From NCBI RefSeq assembly GCF_004564135.1, contig NZ_CP038255.1:1396501-1460500 (forward strand): a stretch of 64,000 nt of DNA, given 5' to 3'. The notes below the pieces were generated by a model, which saw nothing but the letters and a program-made list of their open reading frames with translations, did no database searches and was not told the origin of the DNA. Source of the stretch: Terasakiella sp. SH-1 (lineage in GTDB: Bacteria > Pseudomonadota > Alphaproteobacteria > Rhodospirillales > Terasakiellaceae). Positions 18,870 through 28,292 of the stretch are shown here, piece by piece; positions within the stretch are counted from its first letter, which is position 1; each line of letters opens with the position of its first letter. Position numbers and translations under genes: made by a program.

Positions 18870-20945
18870 CTATTTGCCGTAAACCGTCCAGGGACGTTGG
18901 CCGCGTTGGTCTTTTACGGAAACGATATGAATATCGTTTTCATCCACATAAACCGCATGAGCCCCTTTTGTATTCAGGTCATGGGCATCAATCAAGCTAT
19001 CTGGCCCAACGCAGGATGTCGGGCTGGTGAGTGGTGTAATTAACAGATTAGCCTGTAGGCAGTCTTCTTCAAGTGCCATGGCCTGTTTGTTAAAAACAAT
19101 TCTTTTTCCGGTTTTGTGGGTGAAGCTACATCCTTGTTGATCACAGGCAAGTTTTTGATCAAAACTTTGCAGGGGTTGTCCTTCTTCACCCCAGCGTCTG
19201 ACCCAATTATCACGTACATAGGAGCTATGGCGTAACTGTGACATCGCGATGGTGTTGTTGTTTTGATTATATAAAGCACTGAGTTTTCCATCCGGTAAAA
19301 TCAGGATATCTGGTTTGGGTGTTGTGAGGCTGAGGATCAGGGCAAGAGAGATCAAGCCTGCTCCGCTATAGCGCCAGTTGCTTCGAATAAAACAGATCAT
19401 CAGCCCGCCCAGGGTCATGATAATTAAGCTGCTGGTCGGAATGGCGGGAATAGAAACTTGGGCATAAGGTAGTGCTGCTGTTGTTTTTGCCACCCATAAC
19501 AAAGCGTCAATCCCCCACCCCATGATTTTGAAGGCGTAACTTTCCAGTCCGAAGGGCATCAAGGCTAAGGAAAGTAAGCCCAAAGGCATAATCCAGAAAA
19601 CGGTGAGTGGAATTGCCAGCAGGTTTGCACCAATTCCCCATAATGTAATCCGGTTAAAATGATAGGCGGCAAAAGGCATGGTGGCACATGAGGCAATGAG
19701 GCTGGAATTCAAAATCTCACGGACATAGCGGATGGAGGCATGTCTATCATAATCAATGCGCCGATTTTCATAAAAAGCAACAAGGGCAATTACGGCCGCA
19801 AAGGAAAGCTGGAAACTGGCACCCAACAGGCTTTCTGGAAAGAACATAAGGATAACGATAGCCGCCCAGGCAACTGTTCTGAGTGAAATGGCCTTTCGAT
19901 CCAGCAAGACGCCTGTCAGGACAATGGTACACATAATAAAGGCACGAATAGTGGGAACGCTGGCTCCGGTCAGTAGTGTAAAGAATAAAGCCCCGAAAAT
20001 TGCTCCGAAAGCGGCCCATTTTTTGATGGGATAGCGAAGGGCAAGATACGGGATATGGGCCAATGTAAAACGAATAACAAAAAAGACGATGGTGCTGACC
20101 AAGCCAATATGAAGCCCTGAAATTGCCAGAAGGTGGGCCAATCCAGCTGCGCGTACCGCTTCGTGGGTTTCTTCATCAATGACTTGTTTGTTGCCGGTCA
20201 AAAAGGCAATCGCCAGACTTTCCACAACCTTATGATCATCATCAAAGGCTGATTGGATGCGTACTTGTATGAGGGAGCGGAGTTCGTCAAACAGATGTAA
20301 GAATGACGGTTGATTTTTTTCAATGATTTCAATGCCGCCGTAACTGAAACCGATGGCTCCAATTTGTTGAAAATAGGCATGTCGTTGAAAGTCAAAGCCG
20401 CCGGGACTTGAAGGGGCTGGTGGTGGTTTGAGCATGGCACGGGCTTTTACCCATTGCCCAACCTTAACTTGGCTTTTAGTTGTATTTACATGTAATCGTA
20501 GCCGTGTTGGGACGTGATTGGCGCGCAAGCGTGAAATCTGTAAGTTATCTAAAGTAAGCTTGATCCCTTTGGCACTGGGGGATGCCTTAACGATTCGCCC
20601 TTGAATTCCTGCGGGACCAAAGCTGTATGGCAGGATATTTGTGGCGACATAATAGGTGCGCAATTGTGCGCAAGAAAAACCTGCGAATACTATGGTGACT
20701 ATTAAGCTACTTAAAAATACTATGTAATAATGACGTAAATAATACGTGGTCACACCACTTATAGCTAGGCAAGTTAAACCCATCCAAACAGGTATTTCTG
20801 TGGTCATACCAAAATAAAATGCAATGCCTGCGGCAAGTAGAACTGGAATCCACAGGAAAAAATGATCTTTTTCTTGCAATGCGAAATTACTAATATGCAT
20901 TGAAAAATAAAGGCTTAATGATTTATGTCGTTTTTTTGACAACAT
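18870..20945 (-). CDS. comEC: ComEC/Rec2-family DNA-uptake channel protein
   Basis: Inner-membrane protein related to the channel that passes single-stranded DNA during natural transformation. The ~691-residue protein has two N-terminal membrane helices, a soluble OB-like DUF4131 domain (about 80-210), and the polytopic competence domain containing GLAHLLAISGLHIGL. The C-terminal ~170 residues are soluble and lack the HxHxDH metallo-beta-lactamase motif found in many ComEC proteins. The start is uncertain: ATG at 20945, TTG at 20954 or an internal ATG, none with a clear ribosome site. Convergent with lexA, 15 bases apart. Whether the organism is competent cannot be told. Confidence 0.85.
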   Translation of the reverse strand: MLSKKRHKSLSLYFSMHISNFALQEKDHFFLWIPVLLAAGIAFYFGMTTEIPVWMGLTCLAISGVTTYYLRHYYIVFLSSLIVTIVFAGFSCAQLRTYYVATNILPYSFGPAGIQGRIVKASPSAKGIKLTLDNLQISRLRANHVPTRLRLHVNTTKSQVKVGQWVKARAMLKPPPAPSSPGGFDFQRHAYFQQIGAIGFSYGGIEIIEKNQPSFLHLFDELRSLIQVRIQSAFDDDHKVVESLAIAFLTGNKQVIDEETHEAVRAAGLAHLLAISGLHIGLVSTIVFFVIRFTLAHIPYLALRYPIKKWAAFGAIFGALFFTLLTGASVPTIRAFIMCTIVLTGVLLDRKAISLRTVAWAAIVILMFFPESLLGASFQLSFAAVIALVAFYENRRIDYDRHASIRYVREILNSSLIASCATMPFAAYHFNRITLWGIGANLLAIPLTVFWIMPLGLLSLALMPFGLESYAFKIMGWGIDALLWVAKTTAALPYAQVSIPAIPTSSLIIMTLGGLMICFIRSNWRYSGAGLISLALILSLTTPKPDILILPDGKLSALYNQNNNTIAMSQLRHSSYVRDNWVRRWGEEGQPLQSFDQKLACDQQGCSFTHKTGKRIVFNKQAMALEEDCLQANLLITPLTSPTSCVGPDSLIDAHDLNTKGAHAVYVDENDIHIVSVKDQRGQRPWTVYGK

Positions 20946-21028
20946 TTTTTGCAAACCAACTAATGCATCTCACTTTTTTATATGGTACACATCCGCCCAA
21001 TTAAAGAAACAACAAAGATATTGACTAC

Positions 21029-22441
21029 ATGAGTGTCGTAACACGATTTGCACCTTCGCCTACTGGCTACCTCCATATTGGGGGGGCACGTACAGCCTTG
21101 TTTAACTGGCTTTTTGCCCGTCATCATAATGGTAAGTTCCTGCTTCGTATTGAAGATACGGATCGCGAACGTTCCACGGACGATGCCGTTGATAAGATCT
21201 TTAAAGGATTGGAATGGCTGGGGCTGGATTGGGATGGCGATGCCATTTCCCAGTTTGAACGCCGTGATCGCCATGCTGAGGTTGCCCAGCAGCTTTTGGA
21301 TGAAGGTAAAGCCTATTATTGTTACTGCAGCCCGGAAGAATTGGCTGAAATGCGCGAGGAAGCACGCGCAGTCGGCCGCACCGTTGCCTATGACCGTCGC
21401 TGGCGTGATAGTGATGCAACCCCGCCGGAAGGCGTGAAACCTGTTGTTCGCTTGAAAGCTCCACTGGAAGGTGAAACTGTTGTCAAAGATGCGGTTCAAG
21501 GTGAAGTCAAAATTTCCAATGAAAATATTGACGATATGATTTTGCTGCGCGGCGACGGTACACCCACTTATATGTTGGCTGTTGTTGTTGATGATCATGA
21601 TATGGGCGTAACCCATGCGATCCGTGGTGATGACCACCTGACCAATACGTTTCGCCAAAAAGTGATTTATGATGCTTTGGGTTGGGAAACGCCGACATTT
21701 GCACATATTCCGCTAATCCATGGCTCAGATGGTAAAAAACTGTCCAAGCGCCACGGTGCACTGGCTGCTGATAGCTATCGCGACGAAGGCTTTTTACCCG
21801 AAGCTATGTGTAACTATTTATTACGTCTTGGCTGGGGCCGAGGCGATGAAGAGTTTATTCCACGTGACAAGGCGATTGAATGGTTTGATCTGGACGGGAT
21901 CGGCAAGGCCCCTGCCCGTTTTGATACGACCAAATTGACAGCTTTGAACTTTGATTATATGCGCCAAGCTGATGATCAGCATTTGGCAGATCTGGTTTTG
22001 CCGCTGATCGCTAAAGAGCTTGGAGATAAATATAATAAAGAGGGCGAAGGCTGGCTTGTGTCCGGTATGCCCGGTTTGAAAGATCGTGCTAAAACTTTGT
22101 TGGAACTGGCTGCAAACAGTGCTTTTTACCTGCGCGCCCTGCCTTTTACCTATGATAGCAAAGCTTTGAAACTTATGAATAAAGGCAATGCCAAAGAACT
22201 GTTACAGTTGTTTGTGGCAAGCCTTGATAATGTGTCTGAATGGACACAGGAAAACCTTGAAAATGCAGCGAAGTCTCTGGCGGAAAGTCAGGAAGTCGGA
22301 CTTGGGAAAATTGCCCAGCCGATCCGTGTTGCATTAACAGGTTCGACCGTTTCTCCGTCTGTTTTTGAAGTCATGGCTGTATTGGGCCGTGAGGAAGCAG
22401 TGCGTCGTTTAAGATGCGAGCCTGAAAATCAAGGAGAGTGA
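21029..22441 (+). CDS. gltX: Glutamyl-tRNA synthetase
   Basis: Charges tRNA with glutamate; in alphaproteobacteria such enzymes may also charge tRNA-Gln for transamidation. The 470-residue class I synthetase has [19 protein letters not shown] (HIGH-type motif), a connecting domain with CYCSPEE, and the KMSKS-type motif KKLSKRHGA. It lies upstream of gltA as in many relatives. Alphaproteobacteria often hold two copies; only one is in this window, so its exact tRNA specificity is open. Confidence 0.95.
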   Translation: MSVVTRFAPSPTGYLHIGGARTALFNWLFARHHNGKFLLRIEDTDRERSTDDAVDKIFKGLEWLGLDWDGDAISQFERRDRHAEVAQQLLDEGKAYYCYCSPEELAEMREEARAVGRTVAYDRRWRDSDATPPEGVKPVVRLKAPLEGETVVKDAVQGEVKISNENIDDMILLRGDGTPTYMLAVVVDDHDMGVTHAIRGDDHLTNTFRQKVIYDALGWETPTFAHIPLIHGSDGKKLSKRHGALAADSYRDEGFLPEAMCNYLLRLGWGRGDEEFIPRDKAIEWFDLDGIGKAPARFDTTKLTALNFDYMRQADDQHLADLVLPLIAKELGDKYNKEGEGWLVSGMPGLKDRAKTLLELAANSAFYLRALPFTYDSKALKLMNKGNAKELLQLFVASLDNVSEWTQENLENAAKSLAESQEVGLGKIAQPIRVALTGSTVSPSVFEVMAVLGREEAVRRLRCEPENQGE

Positions 22442-22555
22442 TTGTTTTTTTGACTAACACGCAGTATTCTCTGCACTAATAATTATAAATGTTAAGTCAG
22501 TTCACCTTGCGTTGGGCAATCAAGTCCAACCAAATATTTTTAAGGGGATGTCTCT

Positions 22556-23854
22556 ATGAGTGATAAGAAGTCCTTCACGCTTACGGATAACCAGTCTGGT
22601 AAATCTTACGAATTGCCAGTTATGGATGCAGCTGTTGGCCCGAACGTTGTTGACGTTCGTAAATTCTATGCAGATACAGATCACTTCACATATGATCCGG
22701 GCTTTACGTCCACAGGTTCTTGTGAATCCAAGATCTCTTTCATCGACGGTGACAAGGGTATTTTGCAGCACCGTGGTTATTCTATCGAAGATCTTGCTGA
22801 TAACTGTGACTTCATGGAAGTTGCTTACCTGCTGCTGAAGGGTGAACTGCCGAATATGGAAGAAAAATCCAAGTTCGAAAATGACATCACCATGCACACA
22901 ATGGTGCACGAGCAACTGCACAAATTCTTCGACGGTTTCCGTCGTGATGCTCACCCGATGGCCATCATGGTCGGTGTTGTTGGTGCGTTGTCTGCGTTCT
23001 ACCATGACTCTCTGGACATCAATGACCCGCACCACCGCATGGTTTCTTCCTATCGTTTGATTGCGAAGATGCCGACGATTGCTGCTTGGGCTTATAAATA
23101 TTCTGTTGGTCAGCCGTTTATGTACCCGCGTAACGACCTGCGTTATGCTGAAGACTTCCTGCACATGATGTTTGCAACACCGTGCGAAGATTATAAAGTG
23201 AACCCGGTTCTAGCAAAAGCCATGGACCGTATCTTGATCTTGCATGCTGACCACGAGCAAAATGCTTCTACATCTACAGTTCGTTTGGCCGGTTCTTCTG
23301 GTGCAAACCCGTTTGCTTGTATCGCTGCTGGTATCGCATGTCTGTGGGGCCCTGCTCACGGTGGTGCGAACGAAGCGGTTCTGAACATGCTGCAAGAAAT
23401 CGGCACTGCTGATCGTGTGGGTGAATTCGTTGCAAAAGCGAAAGACAAGAACGATCCGTTCCGTCTCATGGGCTTTGGTCACCGTGTTTACAAAAACTTC
23501 GACCCGCGTGCGAAGATCATGGCGAAGACTTGTCACGAAGTTCTGGGTGAACTCGGCATTAAAGACGAGCCGCTTCTCGACATTGCAATGCAGCTTGAGA
23601 AAATCGCTTTGGAAGATGAGTACTTCATTGAGAAGAAACTGTACCCGAACGTTGACTTCTATTCCGGTATTATCCTGAAAGCGATGGGTATTCCGACATC
23701 TATGTTCACAGTACTGTTCGCTCTGGCCCGCACAACCGGCTGGATTGCACAATGGAACGAGATGATCGAAGACCCGAGCCAGCGTATCGGTCGTCCACGT
23801 CAGCTTTACACAGGTGAAGTTGATCGCAAGTTCGTACCGCTTCATCAGCGCTAA
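22556..23854 (+). CDS. gltA: Citrate synthase
   Basis: Condenses acetyl-CoA and oxaloacetate at the entry of the TCA cycle. The 432-residue type II (hexameric) enzyme has [12 protein letters not shown] (catalytic His), [15 protein letters not shown] (second His) and [14 protein letters not shown] (catalytic Asp). AAGGGGA precedes the ATG. Codon use is visibly more biased (CGT, AAC, TTC, CCG) than in neighbours, consistent with high expression. A strong terminator follows. Confidence 0.97.
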   Translation: MSDKKSFTLTDNQSGKSYELPVMDAAVGPNVVDVRKFYADTDHFTYDPGFTSTGSCESKISFIDGDKGILQHRGYSIEDLADNCDFMEVAYLLLKGELPNMEEKSKFENDITMHTMVHEQLHKFFDGFRRDAHPMAIMVGVVGALSAFYHDSLDINDPHHRMVSSYRLIAKMPTIAAWAYKYSVGQPFMYPRNDLRYAEDFLHMMFATPCEDYKVNPVLAKAMDRILILHADHEQNASTSTVRLAGSSGANPFACIAAGIACLWGPAHGGANEAVLNMLQEIGTADRVGEFVAKAKDKNDPFRLMGFGHRVYKNFDPRAKIMAKTCHEVLGELGIKDEPLLDIAMQLEKIALEDEYFIEKKLYPNVDFYSGIILKAMGIPTSMFTVLFALARTTGWIAQWNEMIEDPSQRIGRPRQLYTGEVDRKFVPLHQR

Positions 23855-23882
23855 GAACACGGACAGCCTTCCGTATCTAAAG

Positions 23883-23920
23883 AAAAGCCGTGAGAGGGAA
23901 ACTTCTCACGGCTTTTTATG
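23883..23920 (+). terminator. Rho-independent terminator after gltA
   Basis: Perfect 13-base arms AAAAGCCGTGAGA (23883-23895) and TCTCACGGCTTTT (23904-23916) with an 8-base loop and a TTTT tail. Confidence 0.92.
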
Positions 23921-23933
23921 TTTATAAGGAAAG

Positions 23934-23963
23934 TTGACATTTACTGATATGCAATTTTAAGAT
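23934..23963 (+). promoter_or_regulatory. Promoter of the orphan repeat-protein gene
   Basis: TTGACA (23934-23939), 18 bases and TAAGAT (23958-23963) sit between the gltA terminator and the next gene, 42 bases before its start codon. Confidence 0.55.
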
Positions 23964-24004
23964 TAGTATTGCTGTTAAATGTACATTATTGGGGGGTACT
24001 TGTT

Positions 24005-25069
24005 ATGCGTACAGTAGGTTGGTATTATGTGGCTTGGGTTGGTACAGACAATCAAATTAGAATTTCCAGTTATCATCATCGTACTTCAGAATTTGAACAA
24101 ACGATAAATACGGGCCTTAAAACATGTACAACACCGAAGTTGATAGGGTGTGAAGGTGTTGATGGCTCGATAGATAACTGGTCTCTTTTCTATTTTGATC
24201 GAAAAGGACACTTTCGCTGGGGCTCTTCAACCCGGATGGGAGGCGGAACTGATCTCGGTCAAATATGGAACATGAATGAAGAAAATACCCAAATAGGAAG
24301 AGTTGGTGGTCAGACTTTGAATACTCCAGGGGAAAAATTAGCTTTATTTCCCAGGCAAATTAATTCCAAGCTAACTCTAGAGTCTTCTAAATACGATCAA
24401 AACATGAAGACATTTAGCGTTCTGACAGCTTTGGGGCTCGATGATTTAATACAAAATGTTACCGTTTCTTTACGCCAAAATACAGGCGCGAGTGCATGTT
24501 TGGTAGATAATCAGATTTGTATTGTTGTTGCCCTGACTGGGAGTGGAAACAACTTGAAAACATCCAATATGGGCTTAATTGTTTACGATCTGCTTTCGAG
24601 AAAAGTATCTGGTGGGCTACTCTTTCCTGAGGCAGGTAATGATAACCTTTATCTGACTCACAAAACCCCAACGATTTGCCGAACCTATGATCATTCTGGT
24701 GTTTTTATTACCTGGGCTGGTATTGATGGCAATAATAGCCTGAATCTTGCTTATTTGGGGAAAGGAGCGCTTATGGCGAGTAACGGGCTTGTTACAGTAC
24801 CAAAAAAGCAAACAACGGTTTTGTGGGAGGAGTCTTCAGGTTATTCGCCTGTATTTGCAGGAACAACCGGTGAAAATGGCCTTTTTTGGATTGGTAAAGA
24901 TACGAACCATCAGTTTAACTATGCGGAAGTCGGTTTTGAAAGAAAGTGGCTGTTGTGGTCATCTTCATCGCCAGACAAACAAGCTTCTTCAAAACATACG
25001 TTTGAATTTCCAAGTGGTCGACAGTTCGGCATTGATGTTATAGGCAATGTAAAAGAACAGGTTATGTAA
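24005..25069 (+). CDS. Unknown protein with repeated W-x-G-x-D-N units, possible beta-propeller
   Basis: Not recognised. The 354-residue protein shows a repeated motif of the form hydrophobic-x-W-x-G-x-D-x-N-x-x-hydrophobic at about 8-22 (VAWVGTDNQIRI), 172-188 (VALTGSGNNLKT), 233-251 (ITWAGIDGNNSLNL) and 292-309 (LFWIGKDTNHQFNY). A weaker copy lies at 61-74. The ~60-residue spacing suggests blades of a beta-propeller, perhaps a lectin-like fold. No signal peptide or membrane segment is seen, so it is probably cytoplasmic unless exported by another route. The ATG at 24005 follows a GGGGGG ribosome site; an earlier start 36 bases upstream lacks one. It has its own promoter and terminator and is more AT-rich than the flanking core genes, suggesting acquisition. 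Confidence 0.7.
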   Translation: MRTVGWYYVAWVGTDNQIRISSYHHRTSEFEQTINTGLKTCTTPKLIGCEGVDGSIDNWSLFYFDRKGHFRWGSSTRMGGGTDLGQIWNMNEENTQIGRVGGQTLNTPGEKLALFPRQINSKLTLESSKYDQNMKTFSVLTALGLDDLIQNVTVSLRQNTGASACLVDNQICIVVALTGSGNNLKTSNMGLIVYDLLSRKVSGGLLFPEAGNDNLYLTHKTPTICRTYDHSGVFITWAGIDGNNSLNLAYLGKGALMASNGLVTVPKKQTTVLWEESSGYSPVFAGTTGENGLFWIGKDTNHQFNYAEVGFERKWLLWSSSSPDKQASSKHTFEFPSGRQFGIDVIGNVKEQVM

Positions 25070-25079
25070 TTGAGAATTG

Positions 25080-25120
25080 TTCCTGTATCTCTGTGTATGT
25101 GGGGATACAGGAATTTCATA
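25080..25120 (+). terminator. Terminator between the orphan gene and argO
   Basis: Perfect 10-base arms TTCCTGTATC (25080-25089) and GATACAGGAA (25104-25113) followed by TTTCATATTT on the plus strand. It lies between two convergent genes and may act mainly on the plus strand. Confidence 0.65.
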
Positions 25121-25121
25121 T

Positions 25122-25757
25122 TTATGATAGTTGCCCTTTAAGCAAAATAAATGCAATCAGCCACATAACACCACCTGTTATACCATCAATGACTTTCCAT
25201 GTTGTTGGGCGTGCGAGATAGGGCGAGGCCCAGGCAGCGCCAAGAGCAAGAAAACCAAACCAGAGAAAACTTGCGCTCATGGCCCCTATGGCAAAATAAA
25301 GACGCGGTTCCATTTCATATTGGGCGGCAATACCACCAAGCAGTACCACGGTATCAAGGTAGACATGCGGGTTTAAAAAAGTGACTGCCAATGTGAAAAG
25401 GAGAATTTGGCGGCGGCTTTTGCTGTGGGGTTTTTCGTTATCCAGCTGATGATTGCTGAACATGGAACGGAAGCTTTTTAAACCATACCATCCCAGAAAA
25501 ATTGCCCCACCCCATGCCATCACTTGTGTCCATGTTGGATTAGCAGAAATTAAGCCGCCCAAGCCTGCAACACCTATGCTTATTAAAAGTGCATCACTGA
25601 TGGCGCAAATTAAGGCAACGAGAATATGGTTTTGGCGACGTAAGCCTTGCCCTAAAACAAAGGCATTCTGGGCACCAATGGCGATAATGAGACTGGAACC
25701 GAGGCCAAAGCCGGAAGCGAGTGCTGTAAACATAAGACCATTACTTTTGATTGACAT
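25122..25757 (-). CDS. argO: LysE/ArgO-family amino-acid exporter
   Basis: Predicted inner-membrane exporter of basic amino acids (arginine or lysine). The 211-residue length equals E. coli ArgO. Six membrane helices are visible, with the family motif IAIGAQNAFVLGQGLRRQ in the first third and FLNPHVYLDTVVLLG in the middle. It is transcribed divergently from an ArgP-type regulator, the classical arrangement for this transporter. Substrate is inferred from family and neighbour. Confidence 0.9.
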   Translation of the reverse strand: MSIKSNGLMFTALASGFGLGSSLIIAIGAQNAFVLGQGLRRQNHILVALICAISDALLISIGVAGLGGLISANPTWTQVMAWGGAIFLGWYGLKSFRSMFSNHQLDNEKPHSKSRRQILLFTLAVTFLNPHVYLDTVVLLGGIAAQYEMEPRLYFAIGAMSASFLWFGFLALGAAWASPYLARPTTWKVIDGITGGVMWLIAFILLKGQLS

Positions 25758-25780
25758 GTAGACAGATTTTTAACTAATTA
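25751..25780 (+). promoter_or_regulatory. Candidate argP promoter
   Basis: TTGACA (25751-25756), 18 bases and TAATTA (25775-25780) point toward argP. The -35 overlaps the argO start codon (25755-25757), so transcription from it would interfere with argO initiation. A TATAAC facing argO also lies in the gap, without a good -35. Confidence 0.45.
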
Positions 25781-25833
25781 CCGTTATAAAATGAAATGAA
25801 TAGTCCTTAATGGCGATTAGACGAGCTAATGAC

Positions 25834-26733
25834 ATGTTAGATTACAAACTGGTGGAAGCCGTATCGGCCGTGATCCGATTGGGTTCTTTTGAAAAAGCAG
25901 CACAAGAATTGGGAATGACGCAATCAGCTGTTTCTCAGCGTATCAAGTTGCTGGAAGAACGTGTGGCCCAGCCCCTTGTCGTACGCTCCAAGCCAATTAA
26001 AGCCACGGATGCGGGGCAACGTCTTTATCGTCATTTTCAACATGTGAATATGTTGGAACAGGAAATTTTATCAGACCTACCAGATGATCATAATGCTGAC
26101 CAGTTTAAAGGTGTGGCTTTAGCTGTGAACGCCGATAGTCTTGCGACATGGTTTATCCGTGTGGCTGAGGTTCTGTTCCTTGATTATAATCTACTTGTAG
26201 ACTTGTCTGTGGCTGATGAAACAAACACTTTGGATTTGTTGAAGCAAGGCACGGTTATGGCCTCGATCAGTACACAGGATAAGCGTATTCAGGGCTGCAA
26301 GGTGAAAACACTGGGGGCCATGCGCTATATTCCCGTTGCGCGCCTTGATTTCATTCAACGCTATTTCCCCGAAGGTGTAACGCCAAGCGCCTTAAGAAAG
26401 GCACCCGCGGTGATCTTTGGTCGTGATGATGAGCTGCACCAGAAGTTTTTGAAGAAAAACTATCGTGTTTCAGCAGGTGAATTCCCAACTCATGTGGTCC
26501 CCTCTTCCGAAGGTTTTGTCAATGTCTGTCGTACTGGAATGGCTTACGCATTGGTTCCGGAAAACCAGGTGAAGCCCTATTTGGAAAATGGGGAGCTGGT
26601 GAAGATTTGTGATAAGGAAATGTTGCGCCCGCTCTATCTCCATTATCACAATATTGACAGTTCCATGTTGAAATCCGTTGTGAGCGTAACACAAGCGATT
26701 GCATCCATGGAACTTGGTCAAGCTTACGAATAG
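25834..26733 (+). CDS. argP: LysR-family regulator ArgP (IciA-like)
   Basis: Predicted activator of argO in response to arginine/lysine levels. The ~299-residue protein has an N-terminal helix-turn-helix (GSFEKAAQELGMTQSAVSQRIKLLE) and a C-terminal LysR effector domain. MLDYKLVEAVSAVIR aligns with the start of IciA/ArgP, so I chose the ATG at 25834; an ATG 24 bases upstream (25810) is also open and neither has a clear ribosome site. Its stop codon directly abuts the end of the convergent gloA. Confidence 0.88.
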   Translation: MLDYKLVEAVSAVIRLGSFEKAAQELGMTQSAVSQRIKLLEERVAQPLVVRSKPIKATDAGQRLYRHFQHVNMLEQEILSDLPDDHNADQFKGVALAVNADSLATWFIRVAEVLFLDYNLLVDLSVADETNTLDLLKQGTVMASISTQDKRIQGCKVKTLGAMRYIPVARLDFIQRYFPEGVTPSALRKAPAVIFGRDDELHQKFLKKNYRVSAGEFPTHVVPSSEGFVNVCRTGMAYALVPENQVKPYLENGELVKICDKEMLRPLYLHYHNIDSSMLKSVVSVTQAIASMELGQAYE

Positions 26734-27129
26734 TTATTTACGCTCAATCAGTTCAATTTTGTAACCGTCAGGGTCTTCAATAAAAGCAATGACGGTTTTT
26801 CCATGTTTCATTGGCCCCGGCTCCCGCGTGATTGTGGCCCCAGATGCGCGTAGCTTGTCACATGTTGCATAGATATCTGTAACACCAAGTGCAAGATGTC
26901 CAAAGCCAGAGCCCAGATCATAAGGCGCAGATTGATCCCAGTTATGGGTGAGTTCAATGACAGTATGGTCCGTTTCTTCACCATAGCCTACAAAGGCGAG
27001 TGTGAACTTCCCATCGGGGTAATCGCTTTTGCGCAAGAGTTTCATCCCTAGCATTTCTGTATAAAATGCGATGGATTTATCCAGATCAAACACACGGATC
27101 ATCGTGTGTAAAAAACGAAATTCAGACAT
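26734..27129 (-). CDS. gloA: Glyoxalase I (lactoylglutathione lyase)
   Basis: Converts the methylglyoxal-glutathione adduct to lactoylglutathione. The 131-residue protein is two beta-alpha-beta-beta-beta units with the four metal ligands His8, Glu59, His78 and Glu126 all present, and the short form typical of Ni-dependent bacterial enzymes. Its ATG overlaps the lpxB stop (TAATG), and lpxB ends with AGGAGAT as the ribosome site, so it is translated as the tail of the lpx operon. Confidence 0.93.
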   Translation of the reverse strand: MSEFRFLHTMIRVFDLDKSIAFYTEMLGMKLLRKSDYPDGKFTLAFVGYGEETDHTVIELTHNWDQSAPYDLGSGFGHLALGVTDIYATCDKLRASGATITREPGPMKHGKTVIAFIEDPDGYKIELIERK

Positions 27130-28292
27130 TAAGAAATCTCCTGTTTGAGAAGAGAGAGAACGCAGTCAGCCGCCCGCTCACTTGGTTTTTGGATCTCTCC
27201 AAAGCCAAGCATTTCCATTGCGGTTTTTAGCTGGTCATTTTGATTTATATCATCGCCATGGTGATCCAGAATATTGGAGACTTCTGTGATGATATTTTCT
27301 GCCGTGCAGTCATCCTGAATCAGTTCAGGGATAACAAAGCGGTCATGTAAGATATTGACAATACTGGCATATTTCACTTTGACGAGCCGTTTTGCCAGGA
27401 AATGCGTCATGCGTTTCATACGGTAGGTAATGACACTAGGTGTTTGTGCCAAGGCCAACTCAAGGCTTACGGTGCCAGAAGCTGCCAAGGCAACATCAGC
27501 AGCCTTGAAAGCGCCAAACTTTTCCTCATCCCCTTCTATAATCAAGACAGGAACTCCCCATGTCATTGTGGTTTCTTTGACATATTGGGCAACTGTCGAT
27601 ACGGTTGGGAGAACAATGCGCAGGTTCGGGTATTTTTGCTTTAAGCCTTTTATGGCTTCTTTAAAAATAGGAAGAAGCTGTGAGGTTTCGCTTTGACGGC
27701 TACCGGGCAACATACAGAGAAGTGGCACATCATGGGGAATGCCATGACGGGTTTTAAAATCATCCCCATCAACAGCGCCAAGCCCACTTTCAATCACACT
27801 ATGCCCGACAAAGGTGGTTGCCAGGCCCTCTTTTTCAAAATAAGGGGGCTCAAATGGCAGAATAACCATGAGATGGTCGAGAAACTGCGCAATCTTTTTG
27901 GCTCGCCCCGGTTTCCAGGCCCAGACAGTCGGGGCAACATAATGGATCAGAGGAATCCCCTTCCCTTTCAGCTTTTTGGCAACGCGGAAAGTAAAACCGG
28001 GGGCGTCAATCGTGATGAGACAATCGGGCTGTTGTTGTTCAACATCAGCAACCGTTTCTTTAATTCGTCGAAGAATTTTCGGGATATGGGGTAATACTTC
28101 GGCCAAACCCATTACGGTCAGTTCAGACATGTCAAACAGGCTGTCTAATCCTTCGGCACACATATGAGGGCCACCGATCCCACAAAAACGGACTTGGCCG
28201 TTTGTTTTGGCTTTCAGCGCCTTCATCAAGCGTGCACCTAGAAGATCCCCTGATGGTTCGCCTGCAATCAGGTAAATGAGCGGAGCTGTCAT
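27129..28292 (-). CDS. lpxB: Lipid-A-disaccharide synthase
   Basis: Joins UDP-diacylglucosamine and lipid X into the lipid A disaccharide at the inner membrane. The 387-residue GT-B glycosyltransferase opens with [15 protein letters not shown] and has [23 protein letters not shown] and [11 protein letters not shown]. Start overlaps the lpxI stop (ATGA). Confidence 0.95.
   Translation of the reverse strand: MTAPLIYLIAGEPSGDLLGARLMKALKAKTNGQVRFCGIGGPHMCAEGLDSLFDMSELTVMGLAEVLPHIPKILRRIKETVADVEQQQPDCLITIDAPGFTFRVAKKLKGKGIPLIHYVAPTVWAWKPGRAKKIAQFLDHLMVILPFEPPYFEKEGLATTFVGHSVIESGLGAVDGDDFKTRHGIPHDVPLLCMLPGSRQSETSQLLPIFKEAIKGLKQKYPNLRIVLPTVSTVAQYVKETTMTWGVPVLIIEGDEEKFGAFKAADVALAASGTVSLELALAQTPSVITYRMKRMTHFLAKRLVKVKYASIVNILHDRFVIPELIQDDCTAENIITEVSNILDHHGDDINQNDQLKTAMEMLGFGEIQKPSERAADCVLSLLKQEIS

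Noticed and set aside
18920-18939. 9-base palindrome AAACGATAT-GA-ATATCGTTT inside the 3' part of comEC
   Set aside because: Two-base loop, inside a coding region with matching protein sequence, no tail; probably chance.
20978-21706. 242-residue frame antisense to gltX
   Set aside because: Shadow of gltX; no recognisable domain or ribosome site.
22442-22555. gltA promoter from TTGACT at 22450-22455
   Set aside because: No acceptable -10 at 16-18 bases; AT-rich sequence further on is too distant. The promoter is probably here but could not be assigned.
22520-23860. Two long open frames antisense to gltA (about 214 and 216 residues)
   Set aside because: They mirror the biased codon use of gltA, have no ribosome sites and show His/Arg/Thr-rich nonsense composition.
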